Assembly (NCBI GenBank): GCA_017615355.1
Contig: JAGAAJ010000130.1
Coordinates: forward strand, 16,857 to 80,856
Reading direction: 5' to 3'
Origin: Prevotella sp.
GTDB taxonomy: Bacteria; Bacteroidota; Bacteroidia; Bacteroidales; Bacteroidaceae
Length of the DNA stretch: 64,000 bases
Under the pieces are notes generated by a model. It saw only the letters and a program-made list of their open reading frames with translations, did not search any database and had not been told where the DNA came from. Positions 56,801 through 63,904 of the stretch are shown here, one piece after another. Both the position numbers and the translations under genes were made by a program. Each line of letters starts with the position of its first letter. Position 1 is the first letter of the stretch.

Positions 56801-57332
56801 GGGCAAACTGTCCGGGCTCGTAGACGTAGTCCACCTCGCGGAAACCCAGCTCGCGCAACTCCTTCAGCACCTTCTCCACGTCTGCCGTCTGCCCCTCGGT
56901 CAGCGTCAGCGACTTCTCGTCAAACTGTTGGCGAGCCACCACCATCTCGGCCAAGGCCTCAGGGAAAGATACAATGTAGAGACCAGAGGTGGGGTGGGAG
57001 AGACGGGAGAGCACCTCCGTGCGCAGGATCTCGTTGGCAGGGTCTTTCTGACCGTATTTCACGGCGCGCTTGTAGCTGGAGGGGAAGAACAGCACGTGGC
57101 TGTCGCCCATCTGCTGTGTCAGGTCGTGGTAGAAATAGCCTGCCTCCTCGGCGTCCTGCAGGATGAAAAGGAAGACTTTCTGGAGCTTCAAGGCTGCGAA
57201 GACCACCGACGACGAAGAGGCCGACAACCCTTCAAGGGCCATCCGCCGCATCTTCTCATTCCCTAAGGTCTTCGTCAGCGCCTTCACTTGCGCTGATTTC
57301 CCGTAAAGGGCTTGCAGCTCCTGAAAATTCAT
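53838..57332 (-). CDS. mfd: Transcription-repair coupling factor Mfd
   Basis: 1164 residues; removes stalled RNA polymerase and recruits UvrA. Domains in order are a UvrB-like N-terminal module, the RNA-polymerase-interacting CarD-like domain (EMGDYVVHIDHGVGKFGGLV), Walker A GDVGFGKTEVAVRAAF, the DEEQ box IIDEEQKFGV, MSATPIPRTL, MRGRVGRG and the C-terminal TRCF domain (SERILLYRELDNIKDDKELE). Residues about 958-1002, between the motor and TRCF domains, are an extra Ala/Asn/Ser-rich linker encoded by an inverted pair of heptanucleotide arrays with an internal direct repeat. A full promoter lies just upstream, with a very short leader. Confidence 0.97.
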   Translation of the reverse strand: MNFQELQALYGKSAQVKALTKTLGNEKMRRMALEGLSASSSSVVFAALKLQKVFLFILQDAEEAGYFYHDLTQQMGDSHVLFFPSSYKRAVKYGQKDPANEILRTEVLSRLSHPTSGLYIVSFPEALAEMVVARQQFDEKSLTLTEGQTADVEKVLKELRELGFREVDYVYEPGQFALRGSILDVFSFSHEYPFRIDFFGDDIDSIRTFEVEDQLSKERCQQATIVPEMSVTQQKASLLTFLPNDAILVFRNYNYTRETIERTYQEGFSTQAMKERLEGATEMEAKQIEQEMQRETLLTTGTQFDTLAQSFRHIEFVSSGSAAPAIIRFHISPQPLFHKNFDLLTQSLEDYLLKGYKLFMLADSPKQIERLKDILAEKSSLSFEGIDKTLHEGFIDHDLRLCLFTDHQIFDRFHKYNLKSDKARSGKVALTLKEIQQFEMGDYVVHIDHGVGKFGGLVRMPITNANGGEAFQEMIKIIYQRGDAIYVSIHSLYKVSKYKSQDGGQPPRMSTLGTGQWERLKERTKKHIKDIARDLIKLYATRRHQRGFAFSHDSYLQHELEASFLYEDTPDQLKATQDVKADMEKNTPMDRLVCGDVGFGKTEVAVRAAFKAATDGKQVAVLVPTTVLAYQHYHTFSNRLKDMPVRVDYLTRARTAKQTTALLKDLEEGKIDILIGTHKLIGKNVKFKDLGLLIIDEEQKFGVSTKEKLRQMKTNVDTLTMSATPIPRTLQFSLVGARDMSVIQTPPPNRYPIQTEIHTFSADIIVEAINFEMSRNGQVFFVNNRINNLRELKDLILKYIPDCRVAVGHGQMKPDELEQIVLDFSNYDYDVLLSTTIVENGIDIPNANTIIINSAHNFGLSDLHQMRGRVGRGNRKSFCYLLAPPLSALPADSRRRLEALENFSDLGSGINIAMQDLDIRGAGNLLGAEQSGFISDLGYETYQKILNEAMTELRNEGDEELRMKNEECATAIPTGKGAAAANSSTHGTAAANSSFFTLHSSFVSDCVLESDLEMYFPDSYVPSDSERILLYRELDNIKDDKELEAYKTRMTDRFGKMPPVAQELLHVVPLRRLGKLLGCEKIMLKQGRMFLYFVQNPESPYYQSETFDCIIDYATHEVRRCNLREMPAPSGQRGLRRSMVIADVPTVEEAVRVLQTIMKPSNLN
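54329..54459. repeat. Inverted pair of heptanucleotide arrays inside mfd
   Basis: Left array 54329-54356: ATGAAGA, ATGAAGA, GTGAAGA, ATGAAGA. Right array 54432-54459: TTCTTCA, TTCTTCA, TTCTTAA, TTCTTCA, the reverse complement of the left. Between them GAAGAATTTGCTGCCGCCG occurs twice (54352-54370 and 54382-54400). The whole element is open in the mfd frame and looks like a small mobile element with terminal inverted arrays. Confidence 0.8.
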
Positions 57333-57345
57333 AAATAAGCGGTTG

Positions 57346-57377
57346 CAAAGGTACGATTATTTTTGTAGCCTCGCAAA
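57346..57377 (-). promoter_or_regulatory. Promoter of mfd
   Basis: Minus-strand TTTG (57377-57374), 20 bases, TACCTTTG (57353-57346), full consensus. The ATG at 57332 is only 14 bases beyond the box, so the leader would be about 7 nt. Confidence 0.78.
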
Positions 57378-57394
57378 TAATCCAGTTGAAAAAG

Positions 57395-58213
57395 TTACTT
57401 CGCTGGTATCGCCAGCGGTTTCAAATCGTCGTAAGTCCCGTTGAAAATGTTCAGGTCTACCTTCTCCTTGATGCCAGGCAGCTGGCCGCGGTCGGAGTGT
57501 TGCCAGAAGGCCCACGGCCCCTTGTAGCGCACGCTGTCCACGTGGTAGTGGGCAATCCAGTAGGGGTAGAGGTCGAACACGGGGTCGTTCATATACTGCT
57601 GGCGGAAGCTGTGATAGGTGTAGAGGATGGGCCTCACGCCGTAGTGCTGCTCCACGCGTGCCAGCCATTCGAGGATGCCCTGCCGGAAGTCCTCGGCGCT
57701 GATGCCCTGCGGCCTGATTTCCACGTCGAGCACGGGTGGCAGGTCGCCAGGCTGCAGCTCCACATTGCGGATGAAGTGCTCGGCCTGCTGCTTCGCCGAC
57801 GTCGTGGTGCGATAGAAATGATAGGCGCCACGCATGATGCCGTATTTCCTCGCCCCTTCAAAGTTCTTCCTGAACTGCGAATCCACGATGTCGCTGCCCT
57901 CGGTGGCCTTGATGAAGGCGAAGATGATGGGGTAGCCGTCGATGGAGGCGCTGTTGCGCAGCAGCTCCCAGTTGATGCTGCCCTGATGGTGGCTCACGTC
58001 GATGCCGTGCACGGTGTAGCCCTTCGGAGCATCGGCATTGTCGGCGACTGAGGACGTGAAGATGGCTCTAAACAGGAAGAAGCAGCTGACCACAACGATG
58101 ACGGCACCTATCAGCGATGGCCAAAGCCGCTGCCACCGCTTTCCCAGAGAGGCCTTTCTCGTGCTTTTGCGCCTGGTGCCTTTCTTCTTGCGTACCGTCT
58201 TCTTCCTTACCAT
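57395..58213 (-). CDS. GH25 family lysozyme (N-acetylmuramidase-like), membrane-anchored
   Basis: 272 residues. A very basic N-terminus (MVRKKTVRKKKGTRRKSTRK) precedes one helix (LIGAVIVVVSCFFLFRAIF, near 34-52), so the enzyme is a type II membrane protein with the catalytic domain outside. GH25 motifs are GIDVSHHQG (70-78), FAFIKATEG (98-106) and PPVLDVE (159-165), giving the Asp and Glu of the active site; the C-terminal WAFWQHSDRG block is also typical. It should cut peptidoglycan glycan chains, either in cell-wall turnover or against other bacteria. It lies downstream of a repeat-pair element that separates it from pfp. Confidence 0.92.
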   Translation of the reverse strand: MVRKKTVRKKKGTRRKSTRKASLGKRWQRLWPSLIGAVIVVVSCFFLFRAIFTSSVADNADAPKGYTVHGIDVSHHQGSINWELLRNSASIDGYPIIFAFIKATEGSDIVDSQFRKNFEGARKYGIMRGAYHFYRTTTSAKQQAEHFIRNVELQPGDLPPVLDVEIRPQGISAEDFRQGILEWLARVEQHYGVRPILYTYHSFRQQYMNDPVFDLYPYWIAHYHVDSVRYKGPWAFWQHSDRGQLPGIKEKVDLNIFNGTYDDLKPLAIPAK

Positions 58214-58241
58214 GAATGGTGTGTTGATATTTGCGCAGAAA

Positions 58242-58345
58242 CTCCCCTCCCTTCAAGGGGAGGGGCCAGGGGTGGGGTCTGTAACTGTTTTCTATTTGGT
58301 GATTACTGACCCCACCCCCAACCCCTCCCCTACAAGGGAGGGGAG
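58242..58345. repeat. Paired inverted GC-rich repeats (MITE/BIME-like)
   Basis: Copy 1 (58242-58279) and copy 2 (58308-58345) are ~38-bp inverted copies with 28 bases between them. Each contains its own hairpin (CCCCTCCC...GGGAGGGG). The unit resembles the palindrome in leuC. In the pfp-lysozyme gap it could fold into a large structure and reduce read-through. Confidence 0.82.
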
Positions 58346-58374
58346 CGGCTGCGCGTAGTTATGACGCGGGTCTC

Positions 58375-60012
58375 TTACTTTGCCTGCTCCAGAGCCAGGG
58401 TGCGTGTGGGCTGGTCGCACACCTCGGTGGGTCCCCAGTACTGGATGGGGCCGGGATAGATGTAGGCCGTCTTGCGGGCCCACTCGTCGCGATGTGCGGC
58501 AAACTCCTTGAAGGGAGCGCCGTCGAGCTCGACGAGGGCCTTGCGGATCACGGGCTTCATCTCGCCGTTGCGCTTCTCCATGTTCATCATCATCGTGATG
58601 GGCACACCGCCGGCCTTCCACTCAGCAGCGGGAGCTGTGGTGTTCTGCACGATGGCCATGTAGCCGGTCTTGCCGGCAGCGATGAGCTGGGCAGCGCTGT
58701 TGCCGAGGGCATAGCAGTAGTCGGCGTCGAAGTTCGACGGAGCGGCGCAGCGGCCCTCGTAGCCGAAGAAGTGGTGCTGTGTGGCGAACTTGCCCTTGAA
58801 GGTGCCGGCCTTCTTCATCTTCTCCAGCTTCTGGGCAACCATCGTCGAGAGCAGTTTTTCTGTTTCGATGAGGCTCACCTGCACGTTGCCGTGAGGATCG
58901 CGGTCGAGAGCCAGCTGACGGGCCACGCCTACGGGCAGGCTGTTGAACACGGCGAGGTTCTCCTCGGTGAGGTGGCTCTTGGCGAAGTCCACCTGTTCGT
59001 CGCGGCTGATCTCCTTAGCCTCGGGCAAAGCCAGCACGTCGTTGAGCTGGGCGATGAGCTTCTTGATGGCGGGGATGAACTCGATGACGCCCTCGGGAAT
59101 GATCACCGTGCCGAAGTTGTTGCCGTCGGCAGCGCGCACGGCCACAGCCTGTGCGATGTAGTCCACGATGTCGTTGAGGCTCATGCCCTTGGCCTCCACC
59201 TCCTCAGAGACGAGGCAGATGTTGGGCTGTGTCTGCAGGGCGCACTCCAGGGCTATATGGCTGGCCGAGCGGCCCATCACCTTGATGAAGTGCCAGTATT
59301 TGCGGGCCGAGTTGCAGTCGCGCTCGATGTTGCCGATGAGCTCGCTATAGGTCTTGCAGGCGGTGTCGAAGCCGAAGCTGGTCTCAATCTGGGCGTTCTT
59401 CAGGTCGCCGTCGATGGTCTTCGGGCAGCCGATCACCTGCACGCCGTACTGCTTGGCGGCATAGTATTCAGCCAGCACGCAGGCGTTGGTGTTCGAGTCG
59501 TCGCCACCGATGATGACGATAGCCTTGATGTTGAGCTCGCGGATGATCTCCAGACCCTTCTCAAACTGCTCCACCTTCTCCAGCTTCGTGCGGCCAGAGC
59601 CGATCATGTCGAAGCCGCCGGTGTTGCGGTAGTCGTCGATGATGTCCTTCGTCAGCTCCATGTAGTTGTGGTCCACCAGACCGCCAGGGCCCAGGATGAA
59701 GCCATAGAGGCGGTTTGCGGGGTTCAGCTTCTTCACGGCGTCAAACAGGCCGGTGATGACGTTGTGGCCGCCAGGAGCCTGACCGCCGCTGAGGATGATG
59801 CCCACGTTCATGGGCTCGTGCTTCGTCTCCTCGCCGGGAACAAACTCCACCAGCGGCATACCATAGGTATTGGGGAAGAGCTTCTTGATCTCCTCCTGGT
59901 TGTCAACACTCTGTGTGGCGGCGCCTTCCACAGCCTTCACGGCACCCTGCAGGCCTACGGGCAGCTTCGGCTGGTAGGCGGCACGGGCCATCTGCAATGC
60001 ACTTTTTTCCAT
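58375..60012 (-). CDS. pfp: Pyrophosphate-dependent 6-phosphofructokinase
   Basis: 545 residues; phosphorylates fructose 6-phosphate with PPi, reversibly, in glycolysis and gluconeogenesis. The key motif GGDDSNTNA (169-177) has Asp where ATP-dependent enzymes have Gly, the known marker of PPi use, and CPKTIDGDL (196-204) supplies the second marker Lys and the catalytic Asp. [15 protein letters not shown] is the substrate-site block. The length fits the long PFP clade of Bacteroidota and plants. A TAACTTTG box lies on the minus strand at 60070-60063. Confidence 0.96.
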   Translation of the reverse strand: MEKSALQMARAAYQPKLPVGLQGAVKAVEGAATQSVDNQEEIKKLFPNTYGMPLVEFVPGEETKHEPMNVGIILSGGQAPGGHNVITGLFDAVKKLNPANRLYGFILGPGGLVDHNYMELTKDIIDDYRNTGGFDMIGSGRTKLEKVEQFEKGLEIIRELNIKAIVIIGGDDSNTNACVLAEYYAAKQYGVQVIGCPKTIDGDLKNAQIETSFGFDTACKTYSELIGNIERDCNSARKYWHFIKVMGRSASHIALECALQTQPNICLVSEEVEAKGMSLNDIVDYIAQAVAVRAADGNNFGTVIIPEGVIEFIPAIKKLIAQLNDVLALPEAKEISRDEQVDFAKSHLTEENLAVFNSLPVGVARQLALDRDPHGNVQVSLIETEKLLSTMVAQKLEKMKKAGTFKGKFATQHHFFGYEGRCAAPSNFDADYCYALGNSAAQLIAAGKTGYMAIVQNTTAPAAEWKAGGVPITMMMNMEKRNGEMKPVIRKALVELDGAPFKEFAAHRDEWARKTAYIYPGPIQYWGPTEVCDQPTRTLALEQAK

Positions 60013-60062
60013 TGTTCTGATTCTAAAATTATAAATAAAGTGTTCGGTTTTCTAACGGGGTG

Positions 60063-60070
60063 CAAAGTTA
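60063..60070 (-). promoter_or_regulatory. -7 box of pfp
   Basis: Minus-strand TAACTTTG; the leader to the ATG at 60012 would be about 45 nt. The -33 site is not clear. Confidence 0.5.
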
Positions 60071-60141
60071 CTGCTTTTCATTGATATTCTATCATTTATG
60101 AAGCAGAAATTTTTCGCGGCGGATGCGTTTTTTGCTTTACC

Positions 60142-60603
60142 TCAAATGTTCAGACCATAGGTCTGCTTCACCTCGTCCATCACGAAGGTGCTCTCGATGG
60201 AGGCCAGGCTCTCGATCTCGCCCAGTTTGTTGAGCACAAACTCCTGATAGTGCTTCATGTCGCGGGCACGCACCTTCAGCAGATAGTCGTAGGCACCCGA
60301 CGTGTTGTAGCACTCCGTCACCTCCGGCAAGCGCTGTATGCGCCTGACGAAGGCGTCGGCTATCTCGTGGTTGATCTGCTTCAGCTTCACCTTGCAGAAC
60401 ACCAGCAGTCCCTGTCCGCATTTCTCCGCATTGAGCACGGCCACGTATTTCTTGATATACCCCTGCCGTTCTAGCCGTTTCTGCCTTTCAAACACAGGTG
60501 TGGGCGTCAGGTGCACGGCGTCGGCCAGCTCCTTCGTCGTCAGTTTGGCATTCCGCTGCAGCGTGCGCAGTATCTGCCAGTCGGTTTCATCCAGCTTTTC
60601 CAT
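60142..60603 (-). CDS. Lrp/AsnC-family transcriptional regulator
   Basis: 153 residues. The N-terminal helix-turn-helix is DETDWQILRTLQRNAKLTTK followed by ELADAVHLTPTPVFERQKRL, and the C-terminal RAM/AsnC ligand-binding fold contains VTECYNTSGAYDYLLKVRAR. Such proteins form octamers that respond to amino acids. Target genes are unknown, though the leucine operon 8 kb away is a natural candidate. It is 18 bases downstream of the kinase-TonB gene. The 19 bases around its start codon equal those around the start of that kinase gene. Confidence 0.94.
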   Translation of the reverse strand: MEKLDETDWQILRTLQRNAKLTTKELADAVHLTPTPVFERQKRLERQGYIKKYVAVLNAEKCGQGLLVFCKVKLKQINHEIADAFVRRIQRLPEVTECYNTSGAYDYLLKVRARDMKHYQEFVLNKLGEIESLASIESTFVMDEVKQTYGLNI

Positions 60604-60621
60604 CGTCTCTTGGTTTATATG

Positions 60622-62352
60622 TCAGTTCAGCCTGAACGTTACGGGGATGTTATACTTGACGCGTACAGGCCTTCCATCCTGAGTACCGGGAGTCCAGCGG
60701 GGCATTGATCTAAGAACGCGAACTGCCTCCTTGTCAAGCGAGGGGTCAACACTTCGAACCACGGTGACATTACTGATGGAGCCGTCAGTCTCAACGACGA
60801 AGGTACATACCACTTTGCCTTGAATGCCGTTTTCTTCAGCTACTGCAGGATATTGGATATTGTTGGCGAGAAATTGCATCAGCGCAGTTAGGCCTCCTGG
60901 GAATGCGGGCTGATTTTCCACCACGTCATAGACTCTGTTGTCTGACTCTTGCCTGCTGGGGCTTTGTTGGGCAGCCCTGTCGGCTTCTTGCCGCTGTCTT
61001 TCCTGGGCAGCTCTGTCGGCTTCTTGCCGTTGTCTTTCTTGTGCAGCTCTTTCGGCATCTTGCCGCTGCCTTTCCTGGGTAGCTCTGTCAGCTTCTTGCC
61101 GTTGTCTTTCCCGTTCGGCCTGTTGCTGGGCCTCGCGCTCTGCCTGTCTGATACGTTCTTCCTCCAAGGCTTGCTGGCGCTCCTGCTCCAAGGCTGCAAT
61201 CATCTCGAGGGAGTCTCTTTCTGCATTGTCCTCGTCTGCGTCCTCCATATCGGCATCTGCCAGCTCTTCTTCATCGTCGTCATCGTCATAGCGATGTTTG
61301 TCCGAGCCTTTGCCAAGCAGCAGTATCAAGGCCGCTATAATGGCTGCGGCCAGCACGCCACCCACTATGTACCACACCTTGCGCCGGCGTCCGGCAGTCT
61401 CTTCGTATTCATCGTCATCGTCATTCAGCTGTTGCGGATTCGACACTACCGTCGGCGAATCATCCGGATGGAATGTGGCGGCCATGAATTTGCGCACCTC
61501 TGCCACCGTCTGAGGGCGCTCGTTGCGGTTGGGCTCCATGAGCCAGGTGATCAGGTGCCGTGTGCCTTCGCTGGTCGACGGGGGGAAATGGAATGCGCCG
61601 CCGTCTTGTATGGCCGATACCGAGGGAGGCGTCTCGCCTGTCATCAGGTTGTACAAGGTGGCTCCCAGCGCATACAGGTCGGTCCAGGCACCCATGCGTT
61701 TGGTCTCGCCTGATATTTGTTCCGTGGGGGCATAGCCTGGTGTGTAGCACAATCCGGTAGAGGTGGATAGCGAATAGCCCTCGGCATCGTGAAACTGCTT
61801 ACTGGCGCCGAAGTCGATAAGCACCAGCCTGCCGTCGTCGACAGCAATGATGTTGCCCGGCTTCAGGTCGAGGTGCCAGATGTTCTTGCTGTGCACCACC
61901 TCCAAGGCATTGAGTATCTGGTCGGCGAAACCTATCACCTCGTCCTCGCTGAAAGGATGTCCCTGCTGCTTCAGGCGTTCGGAAAGCGATGCCCCGTTCA
62001 GGTAGTCCATGAGATAGTAGGCCGTTCCGTTTTCCTCAAACAGGCTAAACACATGCACCACGTGGGGATTGTCGAGCTGCTGCAGGCGAGTGGCTTCCTT
62101 GCGGAACTTCGATTTCTGCGCCTCAAACTCATCACGGTTGTCGGCATTGCTGACGCTCACCTGCTGGCTGTCGGTATCGCGTTCGTTGACGCCACGCAGG
62201 AAGAATTCCTTCAGCGCGTAATTCACTTCACTGGCAGTATCGACCACACGGTAGGTGTTGCCAAAGCCGCCCGATCCCAAATGCTGTACCACCCGGTATC
62301 TGCCATCTTGAAGCAGATAGCCGATGGGGAGGATGTTCGTTCGTTTTTCCAT
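60622..62352 (-). CDS. Ser/Thr kinase fused to a TonB C-terminal domain
   Basis: 576 residues from MEKRTNILPIGYLLQDGRYR. The kinase domain has GSGGFGN (26-32), Lys48, HLDLKPGN (160-167, Asp162, non-RD) and DFG (180-182). Then come an acidic and Gln-rich linker, a single transmembrane helix (VGGVLAAAIIAALILLLG, near 325-342), a 12-residue repeat region rich in Arg/Gln/Glu (QERQRQEADRAA about four times) forming a likely long helix, and a C-terminal TonB domain (PAFPGGLTALMQFLANNIQY, then PRWTPGTQDGRPVRVKYNIP and VTFRLN). The kinase would be cytosolic and the TonB end periplasmic, which suggests coupling of phosphorylation to outer-membrane receptors. Confidence 0.92.
   Translation of the reverse strand: MEKRTNILPIGYLLQDGRYRVVQHLGSGGFGNTYRVVDTASEVNYALKEFFLRGVNERDTDSQQVSVSNADNRDEFEAQKSKFRKEATRLQQLDNPHVVHVFSLFEENGTAYYLMDYLNGASLSERLKQQGHPFSEDEVIGFADQILNALEVVHSKNIWHLDLKPGNIIAVDDGRLVLIDFGASKQFHDAEGYSLSTSTGLCYTPGYAPTEQISGETKRMGAWTDLYALGATLYNLMTGETPPSVSAIQDGGAFHFPPSTSEGTRHLITWLMEPNRNERPQTVAEVRKFMAATFHPDDSPTVVSNPQQLNDDDDEYEETAGRRRKVWYIVGGVLAAAIIAALILLLGKGSDKHRYDDDDDEEELADADMEDADEDNAERDSLEMIAALEQERQQALEEERIRQAEREAQQQAERERQRQEADRATQERQRQDAERAAQERQRQEADRAAQERQRQEADRAAQQSPSRQESDNRVYDVVENQPAFPGGLTALMQFLANNIQYPAVAEENGIQGKVVCTFVVETDGSISNVTVVRSVDPSLDKEAVRVLRSMPRWTPGTQDGRPVRVKYNIPVTFRLN
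60963..61106. repeat. 36-bp coding tandem repeat in the kinase-TonB gene
   Basis: About four units of 36 bp encode QERQRQEADRAA-like repeats (with D/E and T/A changes). The units give the periplasmic helix that would span from the membrane towards the outer membrane. Copy number may vary between strains. Confidence 0.75.
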
Positions 62353-62385
62353 CGTCTCTTGGTATTTGTTTCTACTATTCCGCTG

Positions 62386-62393
62386 CAAATTTA
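62386..62393 (-). promoter_or_regulatory. -7 box of the kinase-TonB gene
   Basis: Minus-strand TAAATTTG, about 34 bases before the ATG at 62352; -33 site not clear. Confidence 0.45.
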
Positions 62394-62440
62394 GTCATTT
62401 TTTCTGATTTCTCTCTCCGTTTCAACATTATTTTTCTCTG

Positions 62441-62704
62441 ATGCAGAAAAATGGGAATACCGTCACTCCCGTTCGGGAACACCGTTATTCTGCTGAGGAG
62501 GCTCTTTATTCTGCTGAAGAAGCTGTTTATTCTGCTGAAGAAGCTGTTTATTCTGCTGAGGAGCCTCCTTATGAAATTTTAGAGCTTCGCTACGAAAACC
62601 AAAGCGAAAACCAAAAAGCCTCCCCTCATCGGGAAGGCTCTTTCATGTTCAGCCGGCGTTTAACGTTCTTTCCTCTCTCCTCTTTCCTCTTTCCTCTAGA
62701 TTAG
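62441..62704 (+). CDS. Repeat-rich 87-codon ORF of doubtful reality
   Basis: The frame starts MQKNGNTVTPVREHRYSAEE and holds four copies of a seven-residue unit YSAEEAV/L, then LELRYENQSENQK, a block that also occurs in the linker of the kinase at 26.8 kb in the same frame. There is no recognisable domain, signal or promoter, and the 3' end runs through a heptanucleotide array. It may be a spacer built of repeats rather than a gene, but the shared reading frame of LRYEN with the kinase argues that some translated version once existed. Confidence 0.3.
   Translation: MQKNGNTVTPVREHRYSAEEALYSAEEAVYSAEEAVYSAEEPPYEILELRYENQSENQKASPHREGSFMFSRRLTFFPLSSFLFPLD
62485..62568. repeat. 21-bp minisatellite, four copies
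   Basis: TTATTCTGCTGAAGAAGCTG-type units begin at 62485, 62506, 62527 and 62548; units 2 and 3 are identical and the outer two differ at a few positions. Confidence 0.88.
62667..62694. repeat. Heptanucleotide array near 62.7 kb
   Basis: TCTTTCC, TCTCTCC, TCTTTCC, TCTTTCC: four units of 7 bp ending just before the stop of the pseudogene on the minus strand. Confidence 0.75.
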
Positions 62705-63904
62705 GGATTCACCACGGGCTCATCGCCCCAGCCGCTGTTGTTGCCGCTGCCAGCGCTGCCACCGACAAGGTACACGCCCTTGGTGTTGGAGAGCTCGACC
62801 TCGCCGTTCTTGATGCGCTGAGCCATCGAGGTGTAACCCAGCTCGGCGTCCTGCGTCAGGCGGGCCTGAGTGGCCTGGCCGGTGGTGCGGCAGTGAATGC
62901 GCACGCACTTCACGTTGCCGTTGGAGGCGTCGTACGTGCCGTCGGCAGCACGGGTGGCCTTACCCAGGCTGAAGGCCTCGACATCGTTGGCGTGCATCGT
63001 GGTGACGGCAGGGGTGAAGATGCACAGGTCGTCGAACTTCACGGGCGTGCCCTCCAGCACCAGGTGACGCACACAAGTGGCGCATTTCGTCAGCACACCG
63101 AGGATGATGTCGTAGGTGTAGGGCGAGCCGTGGCTCTGGATGTGCTTGGCCAGACCCTTGATGTCGATGGGGGTCGTTGTTGTTGGAGCGAGCATAGATC
63201 TTGCCGAAGTTCTTGTGCCCCTGAATCTTGTTTTTGTTATAGAACTTGCGGGTGGAATCCGGCGTCGACGAGATGGTGAAGCAGGCACGGATGGTAGGAT
63301 TGCCCGTCACACCGTCGGCCGTGGCACGAAGGGCACTGGCGCGGTCGCGGTCGTAGACATTGCGGAGCAATACCGATACCTGCTTGTGACCGCCACACAA
63401 GCGGTCGGCCATCTCCACCTCGGGCAGGTTGAAGTACTGCGTGAGTCCACCCTGTGCCTCCAGCGCCATCGCGTTCTGGATAAAGGCGGCATTGGTCGTG
63501 TTCGACGGCGGGAAACGGAAGGTCACCTCAGGGCGTTCGGGCTTGTCCTTGTTGGCGCCCTTGGTGTTCTTCTGCTTCTGCCACTCCAGGAGCTTCTTCT
63601 CCTCGGCCTCGTCGTGCTGGCGGAAATCGCGGCAAATGGCTTTCGCAAGAGTGGTCAATTGGCCCTTGTTATCGCCCGAATGGGCCACAAGGTTGGCCAT
63701 CATGCCCGTCGGCTCCTTCCAAGTGAGGTCAGGATACTGAAATTCCGCGCCGCTGATGTGTGCGCCAAGGATAGGGAAGAACATCGGAACAAGGGGTTCG
63801 TACATGTCTTTTGAGGCCTGTGAGAGCAGGATTTTGATGCATTCTGTGCCCTTGCCGAGGCTTGGCATCGTGGGGGCTGTCTGTTTTGAAATGTCGTATT
63901 TCAT
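62701..63904 (-). pseudogene. Frameshifted chimera of a DUF3987-like protein and an HU-like protein
   Basis: From ATG 63904 the frame gives MKYDISKQTAPTMPSLGKGT and a block (LVPMFFPILGAHISGAEFQY, NKDKPERPEVTFRFP, TNAAFIQNAMALEA) like the N-terminal half of DUF3987/VirE-type proteins. Near residue 230 this passes into RKFYNKNKIQGHKNFGKIYA, the start of an HU-like DNA-binding protein. The frame is then lost at a run of five C (63169-63173); the other frame continues DIKGLAKHIQSHGSPYTYDI and reaches PVVNP and stop at 62701. Removing one C restores a single ~400-residue protein. So either a true frameshift or an assembly error, in a gene fusion whose parts are usually separate neighbours. Confidence 0.65.

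Noticed and set aside
56394-57266. 290-codon open frame on the plus strand
   Set aside because: Antisense to mfd with no recognisable protein features.
58492-60084. 530-codon open frame on the plus strand
   Set aside because: It is the antisense shadow of pfp, whose motifs are unambiguous.
60963-61106. CRISPR-like repeats of 36 bp
   Set aside because: The units are contiguous without spacers and translate as a periodic helix in the kinase-TonB protein.
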